A stretch of 34,937 bases of DNA, taken from Calothrix sp. MO_192.B10 (GTDB lineage: Bacteria; Cyanobacteriota; Cyanobacteriia; Cyanobacteriales; Nostocaceae). The stretch is from NCBI GenBank assembly GCA_030065055.1, contig JASJDS010000023.1:1-34937 (forward strand), given 5' to 3'. The position numbers and the translations under genes were made by a program. This document shows, piece after piece, positions 1 to 8,607 of this stretch. The notes under the pieces were generated by a model that did not search any database, had not been told where the DNA came from, and saw only the letters and a program-made list of their open reading frames with translations. Each line of letters opens with the position of its first letter. Within the stretch, counting starts at the first letter, position 1.

Positions 1-135
1 ACGTATTGTTTCTTGCACTACCTGTATCGAAACAAATGTTTTTACTTCGTTCCATAAATAAATTTAGGGGCTTGGTGACCATTTTTCTTTTTCTTTACTT
101 TTGCCTTTTTACTTTTTACTTTTGCCTTGTTCGGT
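1..135 (+). repeat. Copy A (truncated) of a ~210-bp dispersed repeat
   Basis: This is the right-hand ~135 bp of a repeat found four times: here, 25541-25751 (same orientation), 26606-26812 and 34804-34937 (both inverted). The copies are nearly identical over the shared part and all end at CTTGTTCGGT. The two full copies carry AT-rich, AAAAGT-type runs at one end and the complementary TTTTAC-type runs at the other, so the ends are imperfect terminal inverted repeats. No coding capacity is visible. It looks like a small non-autonomous mobile element. The window begins inside it. Confidence 0.85.
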
Positions 136-505
136 CAGTATTCTTTTTTACTACAATTTATTGTCTGAAAACGAAACTAAGATAATTGAGGAATTGTTTG
201 CATCCCTAGGGCGAATGAGTTGGGAGTCTTTCGTTAAGAATCGCCTACCCCCGCTTAAGTTACCCCAGGATGTGCTGTCAGTGTTGCGGCAAGGTCAATT
301 GGAGTACACCAAAACACGAGCGATCGCAAAAATTCCAGGCGAACAAACCCGCACAGAGTTACTCACGGAAGCGATTGAGTATAATATCTCACTCAATGAA
401 ATCAAACAGAAAGTAAAAGCCATTCAGCAGCAATCATTAAGTGAGTCGAATCACCCAGTCCAAACCCCACAACTCAACCTTCATGATTGTCAAATTGCAA
501 GATAG
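101..505 (+). pseudogene. ParB-family partition protein, C-terminal fragment (5'-truncated)
   Basis: From about base 155 the frame encodes a segment typical of cyanobacterial ParB/Spo0J-family proteins (…SENETKIIEELFASLGRMSW…, then …LEYTKTRAIAKI…EIKQKVKAIQ). This corresponds to the region after the helix-turn-helix. The N-terminal ParB nuclease/CTP-binding domain and its GERR motif are absent. The first ~12 residues of the open frame are encoded by the repeat ending at 135, so the apparent ATG at 101 belongs to the repeat and not to the original gene. I infer truncation by insertion or rearrangement at the repeat. The 3' end overlaps the convergent acetyltransferase gene by 32 bp. Loss of function is likely but not proven. 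The family call is from recognition of the sequence, without a search. Confidence 0.65.
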
Positions 506-968
506 AACCTTGCCACTCTCCGTATCCATTGACAATTTCCTTAAAAATCCCTGCTGTGTAGTCACTGATAATGCGTTTCCAGAAGGCGACTGCTTCCGTA
601 TGACCAGGTAGTTGGCATACTTCCCACATCCCACGATGTTGGTCAAAAACATGCAATGCTAGTGCCTTACCAATTCCCTGACGACGGTAGCGCTTCATCA
701 CAAAAAACTCTGCCATGCTGTACTGACTATCGGGCAGATACTTATGAGTGTTAACTAGGGCAAAGCCAACAAGCTTACCAGCAGACTTAGCAAGATAAGG
801 ATATCGTCCATCTTCAACCCAATAATGATCCAAATAGGTATAGCTAAACTCACCGTGAACATTCAAATCAGTCTTGGAAAACGGAGAAATGTCATGTTGA
901 TGAAGCTCTAGCATCCGTTGCAGAATCAACTTATCGTGTTTTAGGGCTTTAAAAATTTCAAGCTTCAT
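474..968 (-). CDS. GNAT-family N-acetyltransferase
   Basis: Predicted protein of about 164 residues, matching one GNAT domain. GNAT enzymes move an acetyl group from acetyl-CoA to an amine; the substrate cannot be read from the sequence. The central strand plus motif A is visible as MAEFFVMKRYRRQGIGKAL, where R-R-Q-G-I-G-K-A is the Q/RxxGxG/A pyrophosphate-binding loop for acetyl-CoA. A C-terminal portion with the usual aromatic residues follows. I place the start at the ATG at 968 (MKLEIF); an in-frame TTG lies 9 bp upstream at 977. No strong ribosome binding site is seen. It is convergent with the ParB fragment, overlapping its last bases, and divergent from the phosphatase-like gene, so it is probably its own transcription unit. 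Confidence 0.85.
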   Translation of the reverse strand: MKLEIFKALKHDKLILQRMLELHQHDISPFSKTDLNVHGEFSYTYLDHYWVEDGRYPYLAKSAGKLVGFALVNTHKYLPDSQYSMAEFFVMKRYRRQGIGKALALHVFDQHRGMWEVCQLPGHTEAVAFWKRIISDYTAGIFKEIVNGYGEWQGSILQFDNHEG

Positions 969-1083
969 AGCTGACAAAGTTGAAGATTCGGGATTTCAAG
1001 GCGATTTTAGCGTCTGGGTAGGGAGGTGGAAAAGTTATAAAGTCCAGTGGCTCAATACTAAAATAATAATCAGTGTGTGGAAC

Positions 1084-2457
1084 ATGGAAATGAGTCAAAT
1101 ATTTGCCACTGCTGAGGAAAGACTGTTAACTCAGCAAGCATTACCAGAGACATTTGGATTTGAGGCGATTCAACCTAGTTATGAAGGCTTAGGTCTAGGA
1201 AATATTACCGCCCTTGCCAGCCATTGGCTATGTCCAGAAGCACCCATACTCAGGGAGCAACCTCCCCTATCACCCTTTAACCCCCATTTACTAGGGGCAA
1301 AGGTGGTGACTGAAGCTTGGGAAAATTGGTTACACCAAGGAGCTATCAATCATGTGGTACTGCTGATTGCTGATGGTTTGGGTTATGACCAATTGATAAC
1401 CTTAATGGATCACAATGATATACCGGGTTTGACATCTGCCTGTAGGTCACCCCAAGCATTTTTTATGCCAGCCACATCCGTATATCCCAGTACAACAGTC
1501 ACCGCCTTAACCTCAGCCGCCACAGCCTACGCACCTGCCCAACACGGTATAATCGGCACAAATCTATATTTGCGAGAACTCGGCAGTATTGTCAATTTTA
1601 TTGGCTTTTGCCCCACCATTGCCCCTACCCATACCCCTTATTTAGATACTCAACTGAATCCCGATACTTTAATCCCAGTACCCAATCAATATCTACGTAT
1701 GGAAAAGGCGGGGATAGATGTGGGTATTATCAATTTGCAGTATTTTAAGCAAACTAGTATTAGTCGTTTTACCACCGCAGACAGCCAAGCCGGAACCAGT
1801 GGTTTTCGTGGTTATCTAACCCCCGCAGATGGTTTGGCTCAACTGCGCCAACGCCTACAGTCAACAGAAAACCAAGGTAAAAGTTTTACCTTCATGTACA
1901 TACCCAACTTAGATAGTTCTGCCCATCGCTACGGGCCATTAAGTACATCGTACCGAGCAGAAATAGCAGCACTGGACTTTGCTATCCAACGGGAACTGCT
2001 AGAACCACTGAGAGGTCGCAGAGATGTAGTGTTATTATTTACCGCAGACCACGGTCAACGTCCGACCAGTGGAGAAAAAACCCTATGGTTGAACGACCAT
2101 CCTACCCTGACACAGATGTTATTTGCACCAGTTACCGGGGAATCGCGATCGCGTTTTTTACATCTGAAACATGGCATGGAAACTGTGGCGATAGATTACA
2201 TAGAAACAAATCTTACAGAACAGTTTACGGTAATTACCAAACAACAAGCGATCGCATCGGGTTTATTGGGACCAGCAAATCAACCATTGGGTGTAGAATG
2301 TAGCGATCGTCTAGGGGATTTAATCCTCATTCCTCGCCATGATTGGGTGTGTCGCCAACAACTAACCTCAGAAGAAAGGCGCTCCACACTTGCAGGTATT
2401 CATGGGGGACTCAGCCGCGCTGAGATGTTAATTCCCTTCCTCGCCTACCGCTTTTAA
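1084..2457 (+). CDS. Alkaline phosphatase superfamily protein (nucleotide pyrophosphatase/phosphodiesterase-like)
   Basis: Protein of about 457 residues (460 if the GTG at 1075 is used). It carries the metal-centre motifs of the type I phosphodiesterase/nucleotide pyrophosphatase branch. Counting from 1075: VVLLIADGLGYD with metal Asp100; SVYPSTTVTAL with the nucleophile Thr140; YIPNLDSSAHRYGP with Asp280 and His284; and LLFTADHGQRP with Asp325 and His326. The enzyme is therefore likely a two-zinc phosphoesterase; the substrate is unknown. No signal peptide is seen, so it is probably cytoplasmic. ATG codons at 1084 and 1090 are alternative starts, and no ribosome binding site decides between them. 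It is a monocistronic gene with a repeat cluster directly behind it. Confidence 0.88.
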   Translation: MEMSQIFATAEERLLTQQALPETFGFEAIQPSYEGLGLGNITALASHWLCPEAPILREQPPLSPFNPHLLGAKVVTEAWENWLHQGAINHVVLLIADGLGYDQLITLMDHNDIPGLTSACRSPQAFFMPATSVYPSTTVTALTSAATAYAPAQHGIIGTNLYLRELGSIVNFIGFCPTIAPTHTPYLDTQLNPDTLIPVPNQYLRMEKAGIDVGIINLQYFKQTSISRFTTADSQAGTSGFRGYLTPADGLAQLRQRLQSTENQGKSFTFMYIPNLDSSAHRYGPLSTSYRAEIAALDFAIQRELLEPLRGRRDVVLLFTADHGQRPTSGEKTLWLNDHPTLTQMLFAPVTGESRSRFLHLKHGMETVAIDYIETNLTEQFTVITKQQAIASGLLGPANQPLGVECSDRLGDLILIPRHDWVCRQQLTSEERRSTLAGIHGGLSRAEMLIPFLAYRF

Positions 2458-2760
2458 ATAATTACTGGCTGCATATCTATGGATGGTGAAATAGCCTTCC
2501 ACAAGACAATCCCACAACCTGCGGATCTGAAAATGCGGGGGTGACTAATTCCTCAAGGGCGCACGCAATGCGCCCCTACTGCGGCTCCCACACCTCAGCT
2601 GTCAACCATCAACTAACAACTAACAACTAACAACTAACAACTAACAACTAACAACTAACAACTAACAACCATTTTCTAGCTAGCCCCCCACGGGATAATC
2701 CCACAACCTGCCGATGAAAAAGGGTTCTTTTCCCTACACTCTACAACCTGCCCATGAAAA

Positions 2761-2866
2761 TATAGCACTACGTGCTAGGGAACTCTTAACAGGGAACAGG
2801 GAACAGCAGGCTGTCAAAAGGTTTCAGGATTTAGAAATGTCCTAAGCGCGGAGGCGTAGTGCTATA
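2761..2866. repeat. MITE-like element with TATAGCACTACG terminal inverted repeats, copy 1
   Basis: TATAGCACTACG (2761-2772) is repeated inverted as CGTAGTGCTATA (2855-2866), a perfect 12-bp pair bounding 106 bp. A second element with the same 12-bp ends and a shared internal GTCCTAAGC near the right end lies at 34309-34405. The interior carries GGGAACTCTTAACAGGGAAC, which also occurs at 20628-20647. There is no open reading frame, consistent with a non-autonomous miniature element. Confidence 0.75.
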
Positions 2867-2980
2867 TATCTCAAGTGCGGCTCCCACACCTAAGCTGTCA
2901 ACCATCAACTAACAACTAACAACTAACAACCATTGTCAAGCTACTTCCCCACGGGAAAATCCTACAACCTACCCATGAAA

Positions 2981-3066
2981 AACCTCACCCTCGCTTTTTG
3001 CACTTGCAAAAATCTTTCCCTCTCCTTAATAAGGAGAGGGATGTCCGCTTTTGTCAGGGTGAGGTT
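2981..3066. repeat. Nested inverted repeat (dispersed cyanobacterial hairpin)
   Basis: An outer stem AACCTCACCCT (2981-2991) pairs with AGGGTGAGGTT (3056-3066). An inner stem CCCTCTCCTTA pairs with TAAGGAGAGGG across 3018-3040. The composite hairpin resembles a palindromic repeat common between genes in filamentous cyanobacteria. It is not followed by a T-run, so a terminator role is not evident. Confidence 0.7.
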
Positions 3067-3198
3067 ATATTAGCTATATGAAAAAATGTCTTTCTTATTT
3101 CAGTACATTTTCCATTGATTAACAGTTATATTAAACACTGAATTGGGGAATTATTTTACATTCCTATTTACAGCAAATCCTATATAAACAATCTAATT

Positions 3199-5784
3199 AT
3201 GTCAGTGTCTCAACCCAGTCAGGATGAAACTACCAATCTAATTATGGGTGTTCCCCATGCAGAAAAGGGAGACTTGTTGCCAACTTCTACCTCTACAGGT
3301 GCTATTACCCAGCAACAAGGAACCATCTCCTCTTTTCTCGCACCCCTGACACCAGATACTTTTAAACAAGTAGTTAAGGATGTAGAACAAAAATTACAAA
3401 TTGTCAATCAAACCCTATCAATGTTAGATTCCCAAGGGTTTGAGAGTATTTTGCAAGAAATGTTGCAGTCCATAACCCTGAAAACTGGAGAATTACTAGG
3501 GGCAGACCGGACGACAATATTTCTATTGGATGAAGATAAACAACAATTATGGTCAATTGTAGCAGGGGGAGAGGCCGATCGCTCTATAGAAATTCGCATT
3601 CCTGCTGATAAGGGAATTGCAGGGGAAGTGGCAACCCATAAGCAAACTATTAATATCCCTGTGGATTTTTATGACGATCCCCGTTCCTACTTTGCCCAAG
3701 AGCAGGAAAGAATCAATGGCTATCGGACTTACTCCATGTTGGCTTTGCCTTTGTTGAATGAAGCAGGGGAATTGGTAGCTGTAGTACAATTATTGAATAA
3801 GTTAAACTCTGACTCTAATGTGGATCAACCCCTGGCAGAAAGGATTGATAGTAGGGGGTTTACCAGTAATGATGAGAAGTTATTTCGAGAATTTGCCCCT
3901 TCCATTCGCCTAATATTAGAATCATCCCGTTCCTTCTATGTGGCGACTCAAAAGCAAAGAGCTGCAGCAGCATTAATGAAAGCCATTAAATCCTTGTCTC
4001 AAAGCAGCCTGGATTTAGAAGATACCCTCAACCGGGTAATGGATGAAGCAAAGGAATTAATGAATGCCGATCGCAGTACACTATGGTTAATAGATAGCGA
4101 TCGCCAGGAATTATGGACTAGAATAACTCAATATGATGGTTCCCGTAAAGAGTTGCGAGTCCCTATGGGTAAAGGGTTTGTCGGTCAGGTAGCCACTTCC
4201 AGAAAAACTTTGAATATTGGTTTTGACCTATACAAGCATCCTGACTCTGACACCGCCAAACAACTTGATGAACAAAATGGCTATCGTACCTGTAGTTTAT
4301 TATGTATGCCGGTGTTTAACGCCGATCAGAAATTGATTGGCATTACCCAACTGGTAAATAAAAGGAAAAAAGGGGACTTTCCCAACTATAATCCCAGTGA
4401 TTGGCCAAAAGCTCCCGAATGCTTCCAAGCTAGTTTCGATCGCAATGATGAAGAGTTCATGGAAGCTTTTAATATCCAAGCCGGGGTAGCATTGCAAAAT
4501 GCCAAATTATTTGCCACCGTCAAGCAGCAGGAGCAAATGCAGAGGGATATTCTCCGCAGTCTTGCCAATGGGGTGATTTCCACCGATAAAACGGGTCATG
4601 TGGTTGCTGCCAATGAGAGTGCTAAACGTTTACTGGGTTTACCCACCCAAGAGCGTTTAGAAGGTCAATTAATTAGCAATTTGATCCAAATTAAAGAAGG
4701 TGATTTTAGTCAGTGGTGTGCAGATGCCTTAAATAACCCAGAATCAACATCCCAAGAACAATACTATCCCGATCGCACCCTATTATCCACCCAATCAGAA
4801 GAACGCAGTATTAACTTATCTATTAATACCATTGCCGATGCCAGCGACCAAACCCAGGTAAGGGGAGCATTGGTGGTGATGGATGATATTAGTGATGAAA
4901 AGCGGCTCAAAAGCACCATGTACCGCTATATGACCCAGGAATTAGCAGAAGAACTATTGAAACTAGATGATGCTAAACTAGGTGGCGATCGCAAGGAAGT
5001 TTCCATTTTATTCTCAGATATTCGTGGCTATACCACTTTGACAGAAAACCTGGAAGCGGAAGAGGTGGTGAGTATGCTCAATGAATATTTTGAATCTATG
5101 GTGGAGGCTGTCTTCAAATATAAGGGCACCTTAGATAAATACATTGGCGATGCCATCATGGCTGTGTATGGCTCCCCCCTCCCCTTAGAAGAACACGCTT
5201 GGATGGCTGTGCAGACATCCTTAGAAATGCGCCATCGCCTGGAAGAATTTAATGCCCGCCGTCATGGAGAAAATAAACCCCCCATTAGAATTGGCATTGG
5301 TATAAATTCTGATGTTGTAATTAGTGGCAATATTGGTTCCAGTAAACGGATGGAATTTACTGCCATTGGGGATGGGGTAAATCTTGGCTCCCGTTTAGAA
5401 AGTGTGAGCAAGCAGTATGGTAGCGATATAGTTATCAGTGATAAGACTTACCAACATTGTCAAAATAATGTCTGGGCGAGGGAATTAGATTACATTCGCG
5501 TCAAAGGTAGGAATGAGCCAGTAGCAATTTATGAATTATTAGGCTTGCGTTCCGATCCTATTAGTAGTAAAAAAATGCAGATAATTGAATATTACCAACA
5601 AGGACGCAAGTATTACTTACAGCGTGATTTTGATCAAGCCCAGGCAGAATTTGATAGAATAGTAGCGATCGATAAAAGCGATCGCGCTGCCATATTACAT
5701 TTACAACGCTGTCAGTATTGGTTGCAAAACCCCCCCACAGAGGCAACTTGGGACGATGGTGTATGGACATTCAAAGATAAATAA
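3199..5784 (+). CDS. cyaB: Class III adenylate cyclase, GAF-GAF-PAS-cyclase-TPR (CyaB1/CyaB2 type)
   Basis: Makes cAMP from ATP; a soluble, cyclic-nucleotide-regulated enzyme. Approximate order: N-terminal linker 1-75; GAF-A 80-240; GAF-B 260-440; PAS 445-565; cyclase catalytic domain 590-780; TPR-like C-terminus 790-840. Both GAF domains keep an NK…F-x3-DE signature (NKLN…GFTSNDE and NKRK…FDRNDE), the motif of cNMP-binding GAF domains. In the catalytic domain, metal-binding Asp607 (FSDIRGYT) and Asp651 (DKYIGDAIMAVYG) and the adenine-selecting pair Lys647 and Thr721 (MEFTAIGDGVNLGSRL) are present. Lys/Thr is the class IIIb adenylyl-cyclase signature. The 861-residue length and architecture match Anabaena CyaB1 and CyaB2 (about 860 residues). 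The GAF tandem reads closest to CyaB2 from memory, but I cannot separate the two without alignment. No membrane segment. No Shine-Dalgarno sequence is seen at the ATG. Confidence 0.95.
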   Translation: MSVSQPSQDETTNLIMGVPHAEKGDLLPTSTSTGAITQQQGTISSFLAPLTPDTFKQVVKDVEQKLQIVNQTLSMLDSQGFESILQEMLQSITLKTGELLGADRTTIFLLDEDKQQLWSIVAGGEADRSIEIRIPADKGIAGEVATHKQTINIPVDFYDDPRSYFAQEQERINGYRTYSMLALPLLNEAGELVAVVQLLNKLNSDSNVDQPLAERIDSRGFTSNDEKLFREFAPSIRLILESSRSFYVATQKQRAAAALMKAIKSLSQSSLDLEDTLNRVMDEAKELMNADRSTLWLIDSDRQELWTRITQYDGSRKELRVPMGKGFVGQVATSRKTLNIGFDLYKHPDSDTAKQLDEQNGYRTCSLLCMPVFNADQKLIGITQLVNKRKKGDFPNYNPSDWPKAPECFQASFDRNDEEFMEAFNIQAGVALQNAKLFATVKQQEQMQRDILRSLANGVISTDKTGHVVAANESAKRLLGLPTQERLEGQLISNLIQIKEGDFSQWCADALNNPESTSQEQYYPDRTLLSTQSEERSINLSINTIADASDQTQVRGALVVMDDISDEKRLKSTMYRYMTQELAEELLKLDDAKLGGDRKEVSILFSDIRGYTTLTENLEAEEVVSMLNEYFESMVEAVFKYKGTLDKYIGDAIMAVYGSPLPLEEHAWMAVQTSLEMRHRLEEFNARRHGENKPPIRIGIGINSDVVISGNIGSSKRMEFTAIGDGVNLGSRLESVSKQYGSDIVISDKTYQHCQNNVWARELDYIRVKGRNEPVAIYELLGLRSDPISSKKMQIIEYYQQGRKYYLQRDFDQAQAEFDRIVAIDKSDRAAILHLQRCQYWLQNPPTEATWDDGVWTFKDK

Positions 5785-6071
5785 TGCGATCGCTTTGAAC
5801 CACGTACTATATGATACTGTGGGCGAATCAGTAGGGGGGTATGACCAATTATGCCTACATACCAAATATTTCAGTGCGTTACCCTACGGGAACGCCTTCG
5901 GCGTACAACGCACTTCGTTTATTAGCCCGCAATTCATTGCAGGGCACTCAAGAACGGCAAAGCGGGGTTTTTCAGGGTGATGTATTTGACCCCTCACTTA
6001 ATTGATCCACAGCATCCTATATTTGTAGGGTCAATCCAAAATCTAAAATCTAAAATCCAAAATTGTTTGAC
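5785..6071. other. Intergenic region with dispersed repeats
   Basis: No credible gene. A short open frame at 5756-5980 overlaps the cyclase end and runs through a GC-rich palindromic repeat (TACCCTACGGGAACGCCTTC near 5880), so I treat it as chance. A similar repeat recurs near 6489. STRR-like AAAATCT/AAAATCC heptamers occupy about 6036-6063, just before the tRNA promoter. Confidence 0.7.
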
Positions 6072-6100
6072 TTGACGAGACAAACAAACTGCTTTATGCT
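6072..6100 (+). promoter_or_regulatory. Sigma-70-type promoter of tRNA-Thr
   Basis: -35 TTGACG (6072-6077) and -10 TATGCT (6095-6100) are separated by exactly 17 bp. The predicted start would be near 6107, about 42 nt before the mature tRNA 5' end. An alternative -10, TATAAA, overlaps at 6100-6105. Confidence 0.65.
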
Positions 6101-6149
6101 ATAAAAGTTTGGCGATAAAAACATGATCGTCAAACTTAGTGTTGTCAAT

Positions 6150-6221
6150 GCCGGCATAGCTCAGTGGTAGAGCAACCGCCTTGTAAGCGGTAGGTCGTCA
6201 GTTCAAATCTGTCTGCCGGCT
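6150..6221 (+). tRNA. tRNA-Thr (anticodon TGT)
   Basis: A 72-nt cloverleaf. The acceptor stem is GCCGGCA/TGCCGGC with discriminator T; the D arm contains AGCTCAGTGGTAGAGC; the anticodon stem ACCGC/GCGGT closes the loop CTTGTAA with anticodon TGT, reading ACA. The T loop is TTCAAAT, with one T·T mismatch in the T stem (second pair). CCA is not encoded. A T-run follows directly (TTTTTT at about 6221-6226). An accessory gene island starts about 400 bp downstream. Confidence 0.95.
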
Positions 6222-6636
6222 TTTTTATGTTTTACATTCCCAATTTGTTGTTGAGGGTATGAAATACCATATTTACTTAAATTGCCATTGTGAGTGGAAC
6301 AGGAGACATAGTAATCTTAAAGCCTTGCGTTCTAGGACTTATACTTAACGTGAGTTCAATGAACTTTAAAGCCTGAAACTATTGACCAGCATATTGTTTG
6401 GGAAATAACAGTTCCTAAAAATTGTTGAGTTTATTGAGAATAAAACCAGTAACTTGATACTGAATTTCACTTCGTTGCATAAAGCCCTACCCTACGGAAA
6501 TTCCTTCGGGGAACGGGTATGGCTTCGTTTATTGCAATGATATAAGACATAGATTTATTATTATTTCAGCAAAGCCTTAAAATAAAATAGCTTATTAGGT
6601 TAACATAATATTGTATTAGGATTAAATATCTTAAAA
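6222..6636. other. Intergenic region between tRNA-Thr and island 1
   Basis: No gene seen. It contains one GC-rich cyanobacterial palindromic repeat at about 6470-6535 (…CCCTACGGAAATTCCTTCGG…, followed by GGCTTCGTTTATTGC) resembling the one near 5880. The last 100 bp are very AT-rich and probably carry the promoter of the three-gene operon. I found no duplicate of the tRNA 3' end that would mark an attachment site. Confidence 0.55.
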
Positions 6637-7416
6637 ATGACATTAGAAAATCTCAAAAACAAACCTCTTATTGAGGCAATATTTGATATTAGATGGTACA
6701 TAAAACAGCAAAATCAACGTAGTATAGATCCCAACACTCCGTTGATACTTGGTAGACTATTTGACAGAATAAATTCAGAATATCCTAAGTATGAACAATT
6801 ACCTTCTTCAGTTGTTCCCGATAATATGGCTGAAGGGTTAGTTAAGCACAGATTTAGAAGTGAGAAAGATTGGCCACTTGTACAATTAGGAACAGGTATT
6901 TTAACTGTAAATGATACAGAAAATTATCAATGGAAGGTTTTTAAAAAAAGAATAATTGATGTTGTAAATCAGCTTTATATAATTCATCCAAGCAATGAGA
7001 AATTTACCCCTAGACAAGTATTACTAAAATATATAGATGCTGTAGATTTAGAGTTTGAGGAAAATGTATATAAATTTTTACAAGATAAAATGAAAATTAA
7101 CTTATCTCTTAATCCTTCATTATTTGAGAAAAATTTAATTGATGCAAATCCAATTCAATTCGATTTACAATTTGCATTTAAATCTTCTAAACCCAAGGGG
7201 ACTGTAAATTTTAGACTTTTTAAGGGTCAAAAGGCAAATAATCAAGATAAAGAAACAACAGATGCATTAATATGGGAGACAACTATTCAATCATTGGAAT
7301 CAGATGTTCCCCAAATACCATTTCATCTGGATACATGGTTAGAAGATGCCCATTCTGTTGCTCATGATTGGTTTTTTACTTTAATTGAAGGTGATTTATT
7401 AAGGAGATTTGAATAA
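6637..7416 (+). CDS. TIGR04255-family-like protein
   Basis: 259 residues. The N-terminus NKPLIEAIFDIRW (residues 7-19) and the C-terminal segment DTWLEDAHSVAHDWFFTLI match the signature ends of the sporadically distributed TIGR04255 family: P-L-x-E-A-x-F-x-I-R-W at the start, and an A-H-x…F-x-x-L-I-x-x-x-L segment at the end. The family's biochemical function is unknown to me. No membrane segment or signal peptide. It is the first gene of an operon: its TAA overlaps the next ATG by one base (TAATG), which suggests translational coupling. AT content is clearly above the window average, and no HIP1 site is present, which suggests acquisition. Context with a HEPN protein and a nearby toxin-antitoxin pair points to defence or a TA-like role, which is inference. 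Confidence 0.7.
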   Translation: MTLENLKNKPLIEAIFDIRWYIKQQNQRSIDPNTPLILGRLFDRINSEYPKYEQLPSSVVPDNMAEGLVKHRFRSEKDWPLVQLGTGILTVNDTENYQWKVFKKRIIDVVNQLYIIHPSNEKFTPRQVLLKYIDAVDLEFEENVYKFLQDKMKINLSLNPSLFEKNLIDANPIQFDLQFAFKSSKPKGTVNFRLFKGQKANNQDKETTDALIWETTIQSLESDVPQIPFHLDTWLEDAHSVAHDWFFTLIEGDLLRRFE

Positions 7417-8111
7417 TGTCACAAAGATTGCCTATTCTAAATACCGATTTAGAGGATGAAAATATATTTACTACGCATAAATTCAAAAAAATCGAGAATA
7501 AATTTTCCACTACTACTTCTTCTATTTCTTCTAATCCATACAATATTGATAACAAATACTTACCTAATAACTATTTAACTTCGGGCAATATCGAAGATAT
7601 AGAATTAGCTGAGTTTATAATTTCTATGGCAGTATTAGAGAATAATGCAAGACAACTTTATACTAATCCTGTATGGCAACGCATAAACATAAATTTATTG
7701 AGTTCCCCTTACTTAACTGCGGAAATATCTAATCCAGTAGTTAACAGAATTGATTATATTAGTATAATTGATTTAATTAATAATTTAATCAATCGCCTAC
7801 AATCCTTATATATTTTTAGTAATTCAATTGAGATAATTAAGTATTTAAGTGATAAAAAATATTTAATTTATTTCTTGCTAGATGCAAACAAAAAAATTAA
7901 AGAGGTTTTTCCTGATGAAAAACTAAAATTAATTATTATATATGATCCGGAAATTACGGGATGGAGAAAACTAATAATTGATATTCATACTTTGCTTGAC
8001 GTAGATGAAGCATTTGACAGATTAAAAATGCTAGATAATTCTTGGTGGCTAGATGTTTCATATACAGTAGGGAATGATTTAAATATTAATATTAATTTCG
8101 ATGAAATTTAA
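7416..8111 (+). CDS. Hypothetical protein, middle gene of the TIGR04255-HEPN operon
   Basis: 231 residues; I do not recognise the family. The first ~55 residues are Ser/Thr/Asn-rich and probably disordered. A helical stretch near IEDIELAEFIISMAVLENNA follows, then alternating hydrophobic strand-like segments (KKYLIYFLLDA, KLKLIIIYDP, WRKLIIDIHTLLDVDEAFDRL) that suggest a compact alpha/beta domain. No transmembrane segment or known catalytic motif is evident. The start overlaps the stop of the upstream gene by 1 base and its end overlaps the HEPN gene by 11 bases, so the three are almost certainly co-translated in one operon. The base composition is as AT-rich as its neighbours. A role as adaptor or inhibitor for the flanking proteins is only a guess. 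Confidence 0.75.
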   Translation: MSQRLPILNTDLEDENIFTTHKFKKIENKFSTTTSSISSNPYNIDNKYLPNNYLTSGNIEDIELAEFIISMAVLENNARQLYTNPVWQRININLLSSPYLTAEISNPVVNRIDYISIIDLINNLINRLQSLYIFSNSIEIIKYLSDKKYLIYFLLDANKKIKEVFPDEKLKLIIIYDPEITGWRKLIIDIHTLLDVDEAFDRLKMLDNSWWLDVSYTVGNDLNININFDEI

Positions 8112-8553
8112 TTGGTTAGAATATTATGATTTAGCGAAGGAACTGGCTGATGATACAAGTGCTATAAATTGTGAAAATTCAGCAAATAATCCTAAATCAC
8201 AAATTTCCGAGGCGAAGTTACGTTCATCAATTAGTAGAGCATATTATGCAGCATTTTGTCTCGCTAGAAATTATCTACGGGATGTTTTGCATGACCCAAG
8301 ACTTTCAAAAGCTAGAAGTGGTGATACAAATGAACACCAATATGTCGCAGATGAATTTAAGAACTATAATAAGGGAAAAAATAAAAAGATGACAGAAATA
8401 GGAAACGATTTGGCTCGTTTACGTCAATTAAGAAATAAGGCAGATTATGATGACACTATATTTAATTTAAAAAAAGAAGCAAAGTTGGCTTTAAAATATG
8501 CTAGCTATATTATTAATAAACTAGATGAATTAAATCAAGAGAATACAAAATAA
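8101..8553 (+). CDS. HEPN domain-containing protein
   Basis: 150 residues, nearly all helical. The pattern SRAYYAAFCLARNYL (residues 45-59) and the C-terminal LRQLRNKADYDD (RNKADY at 111-116) are characteristic of the HEPN branch that has R-N-x-A-D-Y in place of the classical R-x4-6-H RNase motif. HEPN proteins are frequently RNase toxins or their scaffolds in toxin-antitoxin and defence loci. The absence of the His leaves activity uncertain. The ATG at 8101 overlaps the upstream gene by 11 bp, so this is the third gene of the TIGR04255 operon. The end lies 54 bp from the end of the convergent MazF-like toxin gene. Confidence 0.8.
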   Translation: MKFNWLEYYDLAKELADDTSAINCENSANNPKSQISEAKLRSSISRAYYAAFCLARNYLRDVLHDPRLSKARSGDTNEHQYVADEFKNYNKGKNKKMTEIGNDLARLRQLRNKADYDDTIFNLKKEAKLALKYASYIINKLDELNQENTK

Positions 8554-8607
8554 ACCTTCCATAAATATATAATTATGATCTAGAAATTATCAATATTGTA
8601 AGTTAGT

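Larger units (their letters stand above)
2458..3198. repeat. 740-bp intergenic repeat cluster (STRRs, palindromes, duplicated unit)
   Basis: No gene is visible. The stretch holds heptamer STRRs of AACTAAC at 2611-2669 (about 8 copies) and 2907-2930 (about 3 copies). Each lies inside a longer duplicated unit, which starts GCGGCTCCCACACCT near 2581 and near 2878 and ends with CACGGGA…ACAACCT…CCGATGAAAA-type sequence. The tag ACAACCTGCC(G)ATGAAAA also recurs near 2512 and 2741. A 106-bp element with terminal inverted repeats sits at 2761-2866 and a nested hairpin at 2981-3066; both are listed separately. The promoter of the cyclase gene presumably lies in the AT-rich last 130 bp, but I cannot point to a convincing -35/-10 pair. 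Confidence 0.8.

Noticed and set aside
5756-5980. 74-codon open frame after the cyclase gene
   Set aside because: It overlaps the cyclase end and passes through a GC-rich dispersed repeat; no ribosome binding site or protein-like pattern.
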